The translations under genes were made by a program, and so were the position numbers. A stretch of DNA of 32,813 nucleotides from an uncultured Lentisphaerota bacterium. GTDB taxonomy: Bacteria > Verrucomicrobiota > Kiritimatiellia > RFP12 > UBA1067. This document shows positions 25,873 to 32,813 of the stretch, piece by piece. How positions within the stretch are numbered: position 1 is the stretch's first letter; each line of letters opens with the position of its first letter. The stretch spans positions 1-32,813 of the forward strand of contig ONTV01000004.1 of the NCBI GenBank assembly GCA_900320855.1, in the 5' to 3' direction. Under the pieces are notes generated by a model. The model saw only the letters and a list, made by a program, of their open reading frames with translations, made no database searches and was not told the origin of the DNA.

Positions 25873-25878
25873 ATTATA
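25873..25878 (-). promoter_or_regulatory. Extended -10 promoter of galM operon
   Basis: Minus strand ATTGTGGTATAAT with no TTG-type -35. Its -35 zone is occupied by the CCCCGC/GCGGGG inverted repeat described separately. Confidence 0.65.
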
Positions 25879-25889
25879 CCACAATTCGC

Positions 25890-25906
25890 CCCCGCCGCAC
25901 GCGGGG
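25890..25906 (-). terminator. Strong GC hairpin between pflA-like gene and galM promoter
   Basis: A perfect 6-bp inverted repeat CCCCGC-N5-GCGGGG. It lies about 20 bases after the pflA-like stop, and could end the glycyl-radical operon although no T-run follows. It also covers the -35 zone of the galM promoter, so an operator is the alternative. Confidence 0.4.
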
Positions 25907-25927
25907 ACATTCGGAGCAACACACGAC

Positions 25928-26662
25928 TCAACCAAGGCCCAGCGCGGCGCGCCAGCGGGCACGGTCGGCGGCGGTCGGCTCGGACGTGCGGTCGAGGCGC
26001 ACGGGGATGCCGAACTTCGCGTACTTCTCAAGGCCCAGCGCATGGTAGGGACAGACCTCCACCCTCTCGACGCCGCGCAGGCCCGCGACGAAGTCCCGCA
26101 GCGCGGCCAGGTCGGCGTCCGCGTCATTGAGCCCCGGCACGAGCGGACAGCGAATCCAGAGCCGCGCGCCCGCCGCATCGAGGCGGCGCAGGTTGTCGAG
26201 GATCCGCGCGTTGCCGACGCCCGTCAGCGCGCGATGCCGATTGTCGTCGAGGCACTTGAGGTCATAGAGGAAGAGATCGACGTGCGGCAAGAGGCGCGCG
26301 AACGCCGCCCACGGCGCCTCGCCGCACGTGTCGAGCGCGACGGAGACGCCCTGCGCCCGCGCCGCCGCCGCCAGGTTGGCGGCGAAGTCCGGCTGCATCG
26401 TCGGCTCGCCGCCCGTGAGCGTGAGGCCGCCGTCCGCGCCGTAGAACGGCCGGTCGGCAAGGACTTCGTCCAGGACCTCCCCGACGGACATCTCGCGCCC
26501 GCAGACTTCGCCCGTCGCCACGGCCCGCTGGGACACGGCGGCCTGCGACTCGGGATTGTGGCACCAGACGCAGCGCAGGGGACAGCCCTTCAGGAAGACG
26601 CTCGTCCGAAGGCCGGGCCCGTCCTTCACGCTGCCGCGCTTGATGTCGAAGACGAGACCCAT
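25928..26662 (-). CDS. Glycyl radical enzyme activating protein (radical SAM, PflA-like)
   Basis: A 244-residue radical SAM enzyme that would generate the glycyl radical on the partner encoded at 28360-30507. It has FDIKRGSVKDGPGLRTSVFLKGCP and the cluster motif C-x3-C-x2-C in CPLRCVWCHNP, then GLTLTGGEP (SAM-binding GGE) and LDTCG, LYDLKCLD, CPYHALGLEKY. The length is that of pyruvate formate-lyase activase, and the ferredoxin-like insert found in many other activases is absent (only one extra Cys in GEVCGRE). The start at 26662 overlaps the symporter stop (TGATG); an ORF extension to 26755 lies inside the symporter and is rejected. Confidence 0.9.
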   Translation of the reverse strand: MGLVFDIKRGSVKDGPGLRTSVFLKGCPLRCVWCHNPESQAAVSQRAVATGEVCGREMSVGEVLDEVLADRPFYGADGGLTLTGGEPTMQPDFAANLAAAARAQGVSVALDTCGEAPWAAFARLLPHVDLFLYDLKCLDDNRHRALTGVGNARILDNLRRLDAAGARLWIRCPLVPGLNDADADLAALRDFVAGLRGVERVEVCPYHALGLEKYAKFGIPVRLDRTSEPTAADRARWRAALGLG

Positions 26663-28359
26663 CAGCGCGCGCGGATTCTCCGCCAGACGAAAGCCGACGC
26701 GCCGAGCGCGAGAACCGTCGCGACCGCCGCCTTCGCGTACCAGCCGTAGACCCACGCGCCCACCATGTACATCAGGTCGAAGATCGCGAACGACGCGACG
26801 GCCATGAGGAGAAGGCCCTTGCCGACATCGCGTCCGTCCGCCCGCACCGCCGCCTTGAAGCGCGCCGCCGTCGCCGCATCCGTCGGCTTCGTCAGCAGCG
26901 TGACGGCGAGCCAGCTAACGGACGTCACCGCGATCGTGACGAGCATCTTCCGCCACGACGGCCAGTCGGCAAACCCGAACTGGAGGACGAGCGCGACGGC
27001 GAAGGAGACGAACATGCCCGTCAGCTCCGTCCAGGCGTTGATGCGCATCCAGAACCAGCGCAGAAGGAAGATCGCGCCCGAGCCCGCGCCGATGAGGAGC
27101 ATGAGGTCGAAGGCGGCCTTCGCGCTCTTGAGATGCGGCGCGAGCGCACAGCCGAGCAGGAGAAGCGCGCACATCGCGACGCGACCGACCCAGATGAGCT
27201 CGCGGTCGCCCGCCGCCGGCCGGACGAACCGCTTCCAGAAGTCGTTCACCACGTAGGCGCTGCCGAGGTTGAGGTGCGCCGCGACCGTCGAGAAGAGCGC
27301 ACCCATCATCGACGCGGCGACGAGGCCGAGCCAGCCATTCGGGACCTTCGTCAGCATCGCCGGATAGGCCATGTCGCCGTGGATCAGCGCAGGATCGACC
27401 TTCGGGAACGCCGCCTGGATCGAGGCGAGGTCGGGGTAGACGATCACCGAGCAGAGCCCGACGACATACCACGGCCACGGGCGGATCACCCAGTTGAGGA
27501 CGTTGAAGAAGAGCGTGCCGCCGAGCGCGTGCGTCTCCGACTTCGCCGTCAGCATGCGCTGGACGATGTAGCCGCCGCCGCCCGGCTCGCTGCCCGCCTT
27601 CCAGACGTTCCACCACTGCACGGCGAGCGGAATGACGAACGCGACGAGCAGCGTGTCCCACGACGAGAAGTCGGGCAGGAGCGAGAGCCGCTTCGCCGTC
27701 TCGGGGTTCGCGACGATGCCCGCCATGCCGCCGACTTCCGGGAGACGCAGGCCATAGACCATCGCCGCGACCGCGCCGGCCATGATGACGAGGAAGAGGA
27801 AGAAGTCCGTCCAGATGACGCCCCGGATGCCGCCGAAGAACGTGTAGACGACGGCGGCGACGACCGTGACCCAGTAGATGGTCGAGGGCTCGATGCCGAA
27901 GAGAACGACGCCGATCTTGAGCGCTGCGAGGATCACGTTGCCGAGGACGAGCACATTGAAGACGATGCCGAGGTAGAGCGTGCGGAACGCGCGCAGGAAC
28001 GCCGCCGGACGCCCCGAATAGCGCAGCTCGTAGAACTCGATGTCCGTCGTCACGCCCGACTTGACCCAGAGCTTCGCGTAGACGAAGACGGTGAGCAGCC
28101 CCGTCAGGATGAACGCCCACATGACCCAGTTGCCGCTCATGCCGTCGCGGCGGATCACCTCGGTGAAGAAGTTCGCGCTGTCCGTCGCCGTCGTCGCCGC
28201 AACCATCGAGAAGCCGATGAGCCACCAGGACATGGAGCGGCCGGACGTGAAGAAGTCGTTCGCCGTCCGCTTCGCGCGGCGCGCGGCGACGGACGGGATG
28301 AGCGCCAGCACGGCGAAGAACGCGGCGATGACGGCCCAGTCGATTCCGTTCAAGAGCAT
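26662..28359 (-). CDS. Sodium:solute symporter (SSS family)
   Basis: A 565-residue inner-membrane transporter with about 13-14 hydrophobic segments. It fits the SSS/SLC5 family: FFTSGRSMSWWLIGFSMVAATT near the N-terminus, WVKSGVTTDIEFYELRYSGRPA, FFGGIRGVIWTD, and the Na2-site segment ALFSTVAAHLNLGSAYVVNDFWKRF with the usual serine/threonine pair. Substrates of the family include sugars, sialic acid, amino acids and vitamins; here the AGE epimerase neighbour favours a sugar or sugar derivative, by inference. The ATG directly abuts the glycyl radical enzyme stop (TAAATG) and AAGGAG lies in that gene's last codons. Confidence 0.9.
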   Translation of the reverse strand: MLLNGIDWAVIAAFFAVLALIPSVAARRAKRTANDFFTSGRSMSWWLIGFSMVAATTATDSANFFTEVIRRDGMSGNWVMWAFILTGLLTVFVYAKLWVKSGVTTDIEFYELRYSGRPAAFLRAFRTLYLGIVFNVLVLGNVILAALKIGVVLFGIEPSTIYWVTVVAAVVYTFFGGIRGVIWTDFFLFLVIMAGAVAAMVYGLRLPEVGGMAGIVANPETAKRLSLLPDFSSWDTLLVAFVIPLAVQWWNVWKAGSEPGGGGYIVQRMLTAKSETHALGGTLFFNVLNWVIRPWPWYVVGLCSVIVYPDLASIQAAFPKVDPALIHGDMAYPAMLTKVPNGWLGLVAASMMGALFSTVAAHLNLGSAYVVNDFWKRFVRPAAGDRELIWVGRVAMCALLLLGCALAPHLKSAKAAFDLMLLIGAGSGAIFLLRWFWMRINAWTELTGMFVSFAVALVLQFGFADWPSWRKMLVTIAVTSVSWLAVTLLTKPTDAATAARFKAAVRADGRDVGKGLLLMAVASFAIFDLMYMVGAWVYGWYAKAAVATVLALGASAFVWRRIRAR

Positions 28360-30507
28360 TTAGATCGTCTCCTTGACGAGGCGCTTCACCACGAGTTCGC
28401 GGAACGCGGGCGAGAGCGAATTGAAGTAGGCGGTGAATCCCGTCACGCGCACGACGAGGTCGGGGTATTTCGACGGGTCCTTGTGGGCGGCGCGAATTTT
28501 CTCGGCGTCCACGACGTTGATGTTGACGAGCGTGCCGCCCAGCGCGAAATGTCCGTCCAGGAGCGCCATGACCTTGTCGACGGCGCCCGGATCGTCCGCA
28601 AGCCCAAGGTCGACCTCCAGCTGCCAGGGGGCGGTGTTGCCGTAGCCGGGCTGGACGTCGGCGATGGCCCGCGCCATCGCGGTCAGCGCACCGTCCTTGC
28701 GGAAGCCGGGCAGAGGATTCGCGCCGTGCGAGATCGGCTCGCCCGCCTTGCGCCCATTCGGCGTCGCGCCGACGGCCTTTCCGAAGCGGATCGTGTCCGC
28801 CCACGTGAACCAGCCGGGAATCAGCTTGAAGCCGTGCGGCGTCGTGTGGCCGGCGATCTCGTCGTCCAGGATCCCGGTGAGGCGCACCGCCCAGCGGTCG
28901 GCCGCCGTGCCGCCGTGGCCGTAGCGGCCGGAGGCGTCGAGCAGGCAGCGGATGCGCTCGCCCTCGTCGCCCGCGAAGTTCGACGCGACGGCCGCCTTGA
29001 CCTGCTCGAACGTGAGGGACTTCTCCGTCTCGACGCGCTCCTCAAGCGCGCCAAAGCTGTCCGCGACGACGGCGAGGCCCGCCCCGTCGATCGCCATGTT
29101 GTAGTACGTCGCGCCGCCGTGCGAGACGTCCTTGCCCTTCTCGATCGGCCCGTGCGAGAGGAGGTTCAGGAGCAGCTCCGGCTCGTTCAGGTACTGGTGG
29201 TCGAGATGGAAGTCGATGCCCTGCGCCGTCACGGCGACGGCCGCCCGGAAGTGCCGGCGGTAGTTCGCCTCCAGTTCCGCGAGCGAATCCGATTCGGCGA
29301 ACGCGACCTCGAAGACCTTGGCGACGTTGATCTTCACGACGTCGTTGAGCGTGTACTCAAGCCCCGGCAGCGACATCCAGTTGCAGCCGACGGCGATGCG
29401 GCTGCGGGCAAGTTCCGCCGAATAGCCATTCTTCATGAAGCCTGCGACAAGGGCCTTGTCGCCCGAAAAGCGCGGATAGCCGAGGCGGTTCGCGAGGAGG
29501 ATCTCGACGCCGCGCCGATAGAGGCGGCGATCCATGCCGTCCCAGACGCGGATCGTCAGGTTGCAGCTCGACTTGAGCTTCGCGGCGGCCTCCAGGATGA
29601 TGAAGCTCATGCGGCTCGTCTGGTCGCGTCCGTCCGGGGCCGGCCCGCCGAGCTGGTAGTAGTGGGGATCGTTAAGCAGAAGGCAGAAGCAGAGGAACTC
29701 GGCCTCGTCGTCGGTGAGGCGCCCCGCCGCCGTATCGGCCTCGTAGTAGGGCCGCAGGAGCTCGTCGAGCTGCCCGCCCGCGCCGTCGCGGTTGTAGGTG
29801 CGCGAGGCCATATTGAAGACGGCGATCCACTGCACGGCCTCGCGGAAGGTCGTCGGCTTCGCGTCGACGATCGCGCGGCACGTGCGCGCCATCTGGACGA
29901 GGTTCGCGCGCCGCTCACCGTCCGCCTCGGTCATCGACCGGTCGGCGGCCGCCTCGGACAGGCGGCGAATCCACGTCTGCACGCCGAGAATCGTCGTCTC
30001 CTCCGCCTCCAGCAGCTCGGACGCGACCGGGTCGGCGGCAAACGTCCGCCGCGCCGCGCGGACTTTCGCGAGGAGCCCGCCCCAGCCGAGTCCGAGGCCG
30101 ATCGCGTAGTCGGGCGCGAAGTGCGCGTCCTTCCCGATGCCGGTCGTGATGTCGTACTTCTTCTGGAGCGGCTCGAGGTCGGAGTAGTCGAACGCGAAGT
30201 TCGAGCGCGAGAGCTGGTAGCCGAGGCGCATGCGCGAGAGCATGAACATCCAGCGGCCGGCGATCGCGTCGTCGGGGTCGATGTAGAGCGGATGGTTCGC
30301 CATGAGCCAGTGGAAGTTCGCCGCCCAGGCGCGCGGGCCGGAGAACTGCCCGGTCGCGTCCCGGACGGGCAGGTCGGCCACGAACGTCTCGGGGGGCAGG
30401 ACGAGGCCGTAGTCGTCCTCGTCGCGCGCCCCGAGCTTCGCCTGCTTCTCGGCCGTCTGGGCGACCTTCCGCGCCGTCAGGCGCGCCATCCGCTCCGCGT
30501 AGCTCAT
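28360..30507 (-). CDS. Glycyl radical enzyme of the pyruvate formate-lyase family, substrate unknown
   Basis: A 715-residue glycyl radical enzyme. The C-terminal glycyl loop is VVRVTGFTAYF with radical Gly690; it reads GFT where RVxGYxA is typical. The likely thiyl cysteine is C375 in AVGCNWMSLPG. Diol dehydratases, choline lyase, arylacetate decarboxylases and isethionate lyase have Cys-x-Glu here, and pyruvate formate-lyase has Cys-Cys; this enzyme has Cys-Asn-Trp. HGGATYYN and the late VNINVVDAEKIRAAHKDPSKYPDL match the family barrel. The ATG at 30507 overlaps the AGE stop. It forms a unit with AGE, symporter and activase. Such enzymes are destroyed by oxygen, so the host is probably anaerobic. 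Reaction unknown. Confidence 0.88.
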   Translation of the reverse strand: MSYAERMARLTARKVAQTAEKQAKLGARDEDDYGLVLPPETFVADLPVRDATGQFSGPRAWAANFHWLMANHPLYIDPDDAIAGRWMFMLSRMRLGYQLSRSNFAFDYSDLEPLQKKYDITTGIGKDAHFAPDYAIGLGLGWGGLLAKVRAARRTFAADPVASELLEAEETTILGVQTWIRRLSEAAADRSMTEADGERRANLVQMARTCRAIVDAKPTTFREAVQWIAVFNMASRTYNRDGAGGQLDELLRPYYEADTAAGRLTDDEAEFLCFCLLLNDPHYYQLGGPAPDGRDQTSRMSFIILEAAAKLKSSCNLTIRVWDGMDRRLYRRGVEILLANRLGYPRFSGDKALVAGFMKNGYSAELARSRIAVGCNWMSLPGLEYTLNDVVKINVAKVFEVAFAESDSLAELEANYRRHFRAAVAVTAQGIDFHLDHQYLNEPELLLNLLSHGPIEKGKDVSHGGATYYNMAIDGAGLAVVADSFGALEERVETEKSLTFEQVKAAVASNFAGDEGERIRCLLDASGRYGHGGTAADRWAVRLTGILDDEIAGHTTPHGFKLIPGWFTWADTIRFGKAVGATPNGRKAGEPISHGANPLPGFRKDGALTAMARAIADVQPGYGNTAPWQLEVDLGLADDPGAVDKVMALLDGHFALGGTLVNINVVDAEKIRAAHKDPSKYPDLVVRVTGFTAYFNSLSPAFRELVVKRLVKETI

Positions 30508-31700
30508 TTCGCGAGCTCCTCCTGCATGAGGCGGATGAGGTTGAAGAGCATGCGCGGATAGTGGAACGCGCCGGCCCAGCGGGTGCCCTTCATCGTGCAG
30601 GACGGCGTGCCGTCGCGGCGGAGGTACTTGATGATCTCGCCGTATTCCTTGTCGATGAAGTGGTCGAAGAACCACGTCTCGATCTTCTTGAACCAGTCGA
30701 GGTACTTCTCGTCCTTTGTGAGCGTGTAGGCCAGGAACGTCGCATAGATCGCCTCGTTCTGCGGCCACCAGAGCTTGAGCTCGTGCTCGTACTGGTCCGG
30801 CTCGTGGCCCTCGGGCTCGTCGACGTTTCGGAAGTAGATGATCCCGCCGTCGCCCTGCACGGTGTCCCACCCCCAGTCCAGCGCCCAGTCCAGGACCTGG
30901 AGGCCGTTCTTGAGGAGCTGCTCGTCCTTCTGGTACTTCGCCTCCTCCATCGTGAACCAGCTTGTCTCGATCGAGTGGCCGGGGTTGATCGTGCGGCCCT
31001 CCGGCGTCTCGCACGGCGTGCCGTCGGCGTTCACGATCTCGCGCAGGGCCTTCTTGTCGTAGTCCATGAACGTCGAATAGACCTCCTTGAAGCACGTCGC
31101 GATCGTCTTGTCGTAGAGCGACGTGTCGCCGCCGAGCTCGCGCATCATGATCGACGTGCACGAGATGATCATCGGGATGTTGTGCGCCCGCACCTTGCGC
31201 GCCGGATAGTACTTCGGCGGCAGCAGCTCGGGGTTGTAGTAGTACATCATGATCGTCTTGTAGAGCTTCTCGGCCTTCGCCTTCCAGGCCGGGTCCTTCG
31301 TGGCCTTGTAGAGCTCGATGTAGGCCATCACCGTGTAGTGCTCGGTGACGACGTAGCGGCGCTTGCGGACGGGCCGCCCGTCTTCCGTCACCTCGTAGTA
31401 GGTGCGGCCGTCCCGGTCGTCGAAGCAGTGGTCCTCGATGAACGCGATGCCCTGGAGCGCGAGGTCCAGCCACTCCTTGCGCGGCTCGATCTCGTTGTAG
31501 GCGCGCGCGAACAGGAGGACGTCACGCCCCTGCTGCCGGACGTTCTTGTCCGTGAAGAGCACCTTGCCGTCGCGTCCGAGATAGTTGTAGAAGCCGCCGT
31601 GCTTCGTGTCCGGCGAATGCTTCTGCCACCACTCCACGGATTCGAGGAGATACTTCCTGTACTTGTCGATGTACTGCTGCAATTCCTTCTTGTCCATCAT
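30504..31700 (-). CDS. AGE-family sugar 2-epimerase (N-acylglucosamine 2-epimerase-like)
   Basis: A 398-residue alpha/alpha-barrel protein of the N-acylglucosamine 2-epimerase (AGE) superfamily, which includes GlcNAc, cellobiose and glucose/mannose epimerases and the sulfoquinovose isomerase YihS. Family motifs: TINPGHSIETSWF (catalytic His), LWWPQNEAIYA, and TRWAGAFHYPRML (second His). It is closer to the GlcNAc 2-epimerase pattern than to cellobiose epimerase, but the exact substrate cannot be read from sequence. The first of two adjacent ATGs (31700, 31697) has AGGAGG 10 bases upstream. It is the first gene of the glycyl-radical operon, with its own promoter and palindromic site. Confidence 0.88.
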   Translation of the reverse strand: MMDKKELQQYIDKYRKYLLESVEWWQKHSPDTKHGGFYNYLGRDGKVLFTDKNVRQQGRDVLLFARAYNEIEPRKEWLDLALQGIAFIEDHCFDDRDGRTYYEVTEDGRPVRKRRYVVTEHYTVMAYIELYKATKDPAWKAKAEKLYKTIMMYYYNPELLPPKYYPARKVRAHNIPMIISCTSIMMRELGGDTSLYDKTIATCFKEVYSTFMDYDKKALREIVNADGTPCETPEGRTINPGHSIETSWFTMEEAKYQKDEQLLKNGLQVLDWALDWGWDTVQGDGGIIYFRNVDEPEGHEPDQYEHELKLWWPQNEAIYATFLAYTLTKDEKYLDWFKKIETWFFDHFIDKEYGEIIKYLRRDGTPSCTMKGTRWAGAFHYPRMLFNLIRLMQEELAK

Positions 31701-31735
31701 CGTAATGTCCCTCCTTGTTTTTTGAGACGGTGCGT

Positions 31736-31741
31736 ATTATA
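31736..31741 (-). promoter_or_regulatory. Promoter -10 of the AGE-glycyl radical operon
   Basis: Minus strand GATGATATAAT (TATAAT with TG extension) 36 bases before the ATG. No -35 match is seen at the usual distance; that zone is covered by a palindrome. Upstream sequence is strongly A/T-rich. Confidence 0.6.
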
Positions 31742-31746
31742 TCATC

Positions 31747-31768
31747 TTTGGCGGACAATAGCGCCAAA
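31747..31768 (-). promoter_or_regulatory. Palindromic operator candidate over the -35 zone of the AGE operon
   Basis: A perfect inverted repeat TTTGGCG (31747-31753) and CGCCAAA (31762-31768) with an 8-base spacer, starting 5 bases upstream of the -10 box. Its size and position fit binding of a dimeric repressor or activator. A second near-palindrome, CGCAAAAATTTTACG (31773-31787), lies just upstream. No regulator gene is in the window. Confidence 0.5.
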
Positions 31769-31807
31769 AAAACGCAAAAATTTTACGCCAACAAAACGAA
31801 CAAAATC

Positions 31808-31835
31808 GGCCTTTCCGTCCAGGAGGCGCGAGGCC
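31808..31835 (-). terminator. Weak terminator candidate after dus
   Basis: Minus strand GGCCT...AGGCC (5-bp stem, 18-base loop) soon after the dus stop, followed by GATTTTGTTCGTTTTG. The T-rich tail is suggestive but the stem is poor. Confidence 0.3.
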
Positions 31836-31840
31836 CTGCC

Positions 31841-32794
31841 TCACGGAAGCGCAAGCGAATCAAGGGCGCTGCGGACTTCCGCCAGCGTCCGGACGGCGTT
31901 GAGGCGCGCGCGCAGCGCGGCCGCGCCGGGGCGCCCCGCAAAGTAGCGGAAGAGGTGCGTGTGCATCTTCACGGAGACGAACCCGTCCACGGACGGGACA
32001 TGGTCTTCCGGGAAATGCGCCGCCAGCTGCTCGCGGAAGGCGAGCAGATAGGCGAGATGGGCCTCGACGGGATTCGGACGCGCCGCCGCGTCCCCGTCCG
32101 TCCCCTTCAGCCGCCGGAAGATCGACGGGTTCGCGAGCGCGGCGCGGCCGACCATGACGGCCGAGACGCCCGTCGCCGCCAGCGCCGCCGCCGTCTTCGC
32201 GTCCGTGACGGAGCCGTTTCCCGTCACGGGCACGCGGGCGCGCCGCACGACCTCCGCCAGCGTTTCGAGATGCACCGGCCCGCCGTGCAGCTGCGAGGTG
32301 TAGCGCGCGTGGAGGATGAAGCCGCGCGCGCCCGCGCGCTCGGCCGCGTCCAGCAGCTCGAAGACAGTCGTCCGCCCCGGATGCGGCCCGAGGCGCGTCT
32401 TGAGCGTGACGGGCAGCGACGTGTTCTCGCGCAGGGCCGTGAGCAGACGGTAGACGCGCGCAGGGTCTTCGACGAGCTTCGCGCCCGCCCCCTCGCGCGT
32501 CACCTTCGTCATCGGACAGCCCGCATTGAGGTTCAGCTCGACGAAGCGGTCGCGCACGGCCTCGACCGCACGCGCGGCACAGGCGAGATCCGTCTCCTTC
32601 GCGCCGAAGACCTGACAGGCGACCGGGCCTTCGCCCGGCATCGTCTCCATCAGGTGCCGCGTCGGCGACGAGCCATGCGCCAAGCCGGCGGCGGACACCA
32701 TTTCGGTGTACGCGAGATCCGCCCCGCCCTCGAAGCAGAGGCGGCGAAACGGCGCGTCCGTGAAGCCCGCGAGCGGTGCGAGGACGTATCTCAT
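31841..32794 (-). CDS. dus: tRNA-dihydrouridine synthase
   Basis: An FMN-dependent enzyme that reduces uridine to dihydrouridine in the D-loop of tRNA. The 317-residue protein has the N-terminal LAPLAGFTDAPFRRLC, the catalytic cysteine C93 in LNLNAGCPMTKV, VTLKTRLG, FILHARYTSQLHGGP, VTGNGSVTDA and VMVGRAALANPSIF, the expected flavin-binding barrel. Which of DusA, B or C it corresponds to is not decided. The ATG at 32794 is 19 bases from the window end, so its promoter and upstream neighbour are not visible. It is separated from the AGE operon by about 140 bases. Confidence 0.93.
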   Translation of the reverse strand: MRYVLAPLAGFTDAPFRRLCFEGGADLAYTEMVSAAGLAHGSSPTRHLMETMPGEGPVACQVFGAKETDLACAARAVEAVRDRFVELNLNAGCPMTKVTREGAGAKLVEDPARVYRLLTALRENTSLPVTLKTRLGPHPGRTTVFELLDAAERAGARGFILHARYTSQLHGGPVHLETLAEVVRRARVPVTGNGSVTDAKTAAALAATGVSAVMVGRAALANPSIFRRLKGTDGDAAARPNPVEAHLAYLLAFREQLAAHFPEDHVPSVDGFVSVKMHTHLFRYFAGRPGAAALRARLNAVRTLAEVRSALDSLALP

Positions 32795-32813
32795 CGCCGC
32801 GCGCCGGACGACG

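Noticed and set aside
27133-30561. 1142-codon open frame on the plus strand opposite the symporter and glycyl radical enzyme
   Set aside because: Antisense shadow of two genes with clear family motifs; no signature of its own.

Overview
The window is a dense, high-GC bacterial segment in which all 31 recognised genes lie on the minus strand. Intergenic gaps are very short (the largest about 180 bp) and many neighbours overlap by ATGA, GTGA or TGATG. Gene content suggests an anaerobic member of the Verrucomicrobiota/PVC group, perhaps Kiritimatiellota or Lentisphaerota. The reasons are a very long chlamydia/PVC-style GreA, a DUF1080 protein, a GH13 branching enzyme, pseudopilin genes and an oxygen-sensitive glycyl radical enzyme. 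This placement is inference; no marker RNA is present.

Layout in transcription order (right to left): dus (31841-32794); an anaerobic catabolic operon AGE epimerase - glycyl radical enzyme - Na+/solute symporter - radical-SAM activase (25928-31700); galM - amidase - two pseudopilins (22411-25796); glgB - nfo (19419-22371); greA - dksA-like - lspA - NYN ribonuclease - UbiA-like (14925-19238); a secreted coiled-coil protein - plsC (13295-14906); fmdB - pyrF - BatC-like TPR protein - murG - N-acyl-D-amino-acid deacylase (8039-13243); DUF1080 - purE (6710-7961); serC - coaD - yceD - rpmF - plsX - leuS (1-6601).

Most operons open with an extended -10 box TGGTATAAT (ATTATACCA on the given strand) and lack a recognisable -35. 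Three promoters (serC, rpmF, ubiA) instead have TTGNNN at exactly 17 bp and no TG extension. One of these puts the predicted transcription start at the ATG itself, so a leaderless mRNA is likely.

The most noteworthy points are: (1) the four-gene glycyl-radical operon, whose radical enzyme has Cys-Asn-Trp where characterised eliminases have Cys-x-Glu, behind a promoter with a palindrome over its -35 zone; (2) leuS losing its anticodon-binding and C-terminal domains after about residue 748 and continuing in frame into MBG-type adhesin repeats, which is either a chimeric assembly or a real gene fusion; (3) period-8 tandem repeats inside two housekeeping-type enzymes (deacylase and Nfo), plus other low-complexity in-frame inserts in LeuRS, GlgB and a signal peptide. 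No tRNA, rRNA, CRISPR array, insertion sequence or prophage gene was seen.
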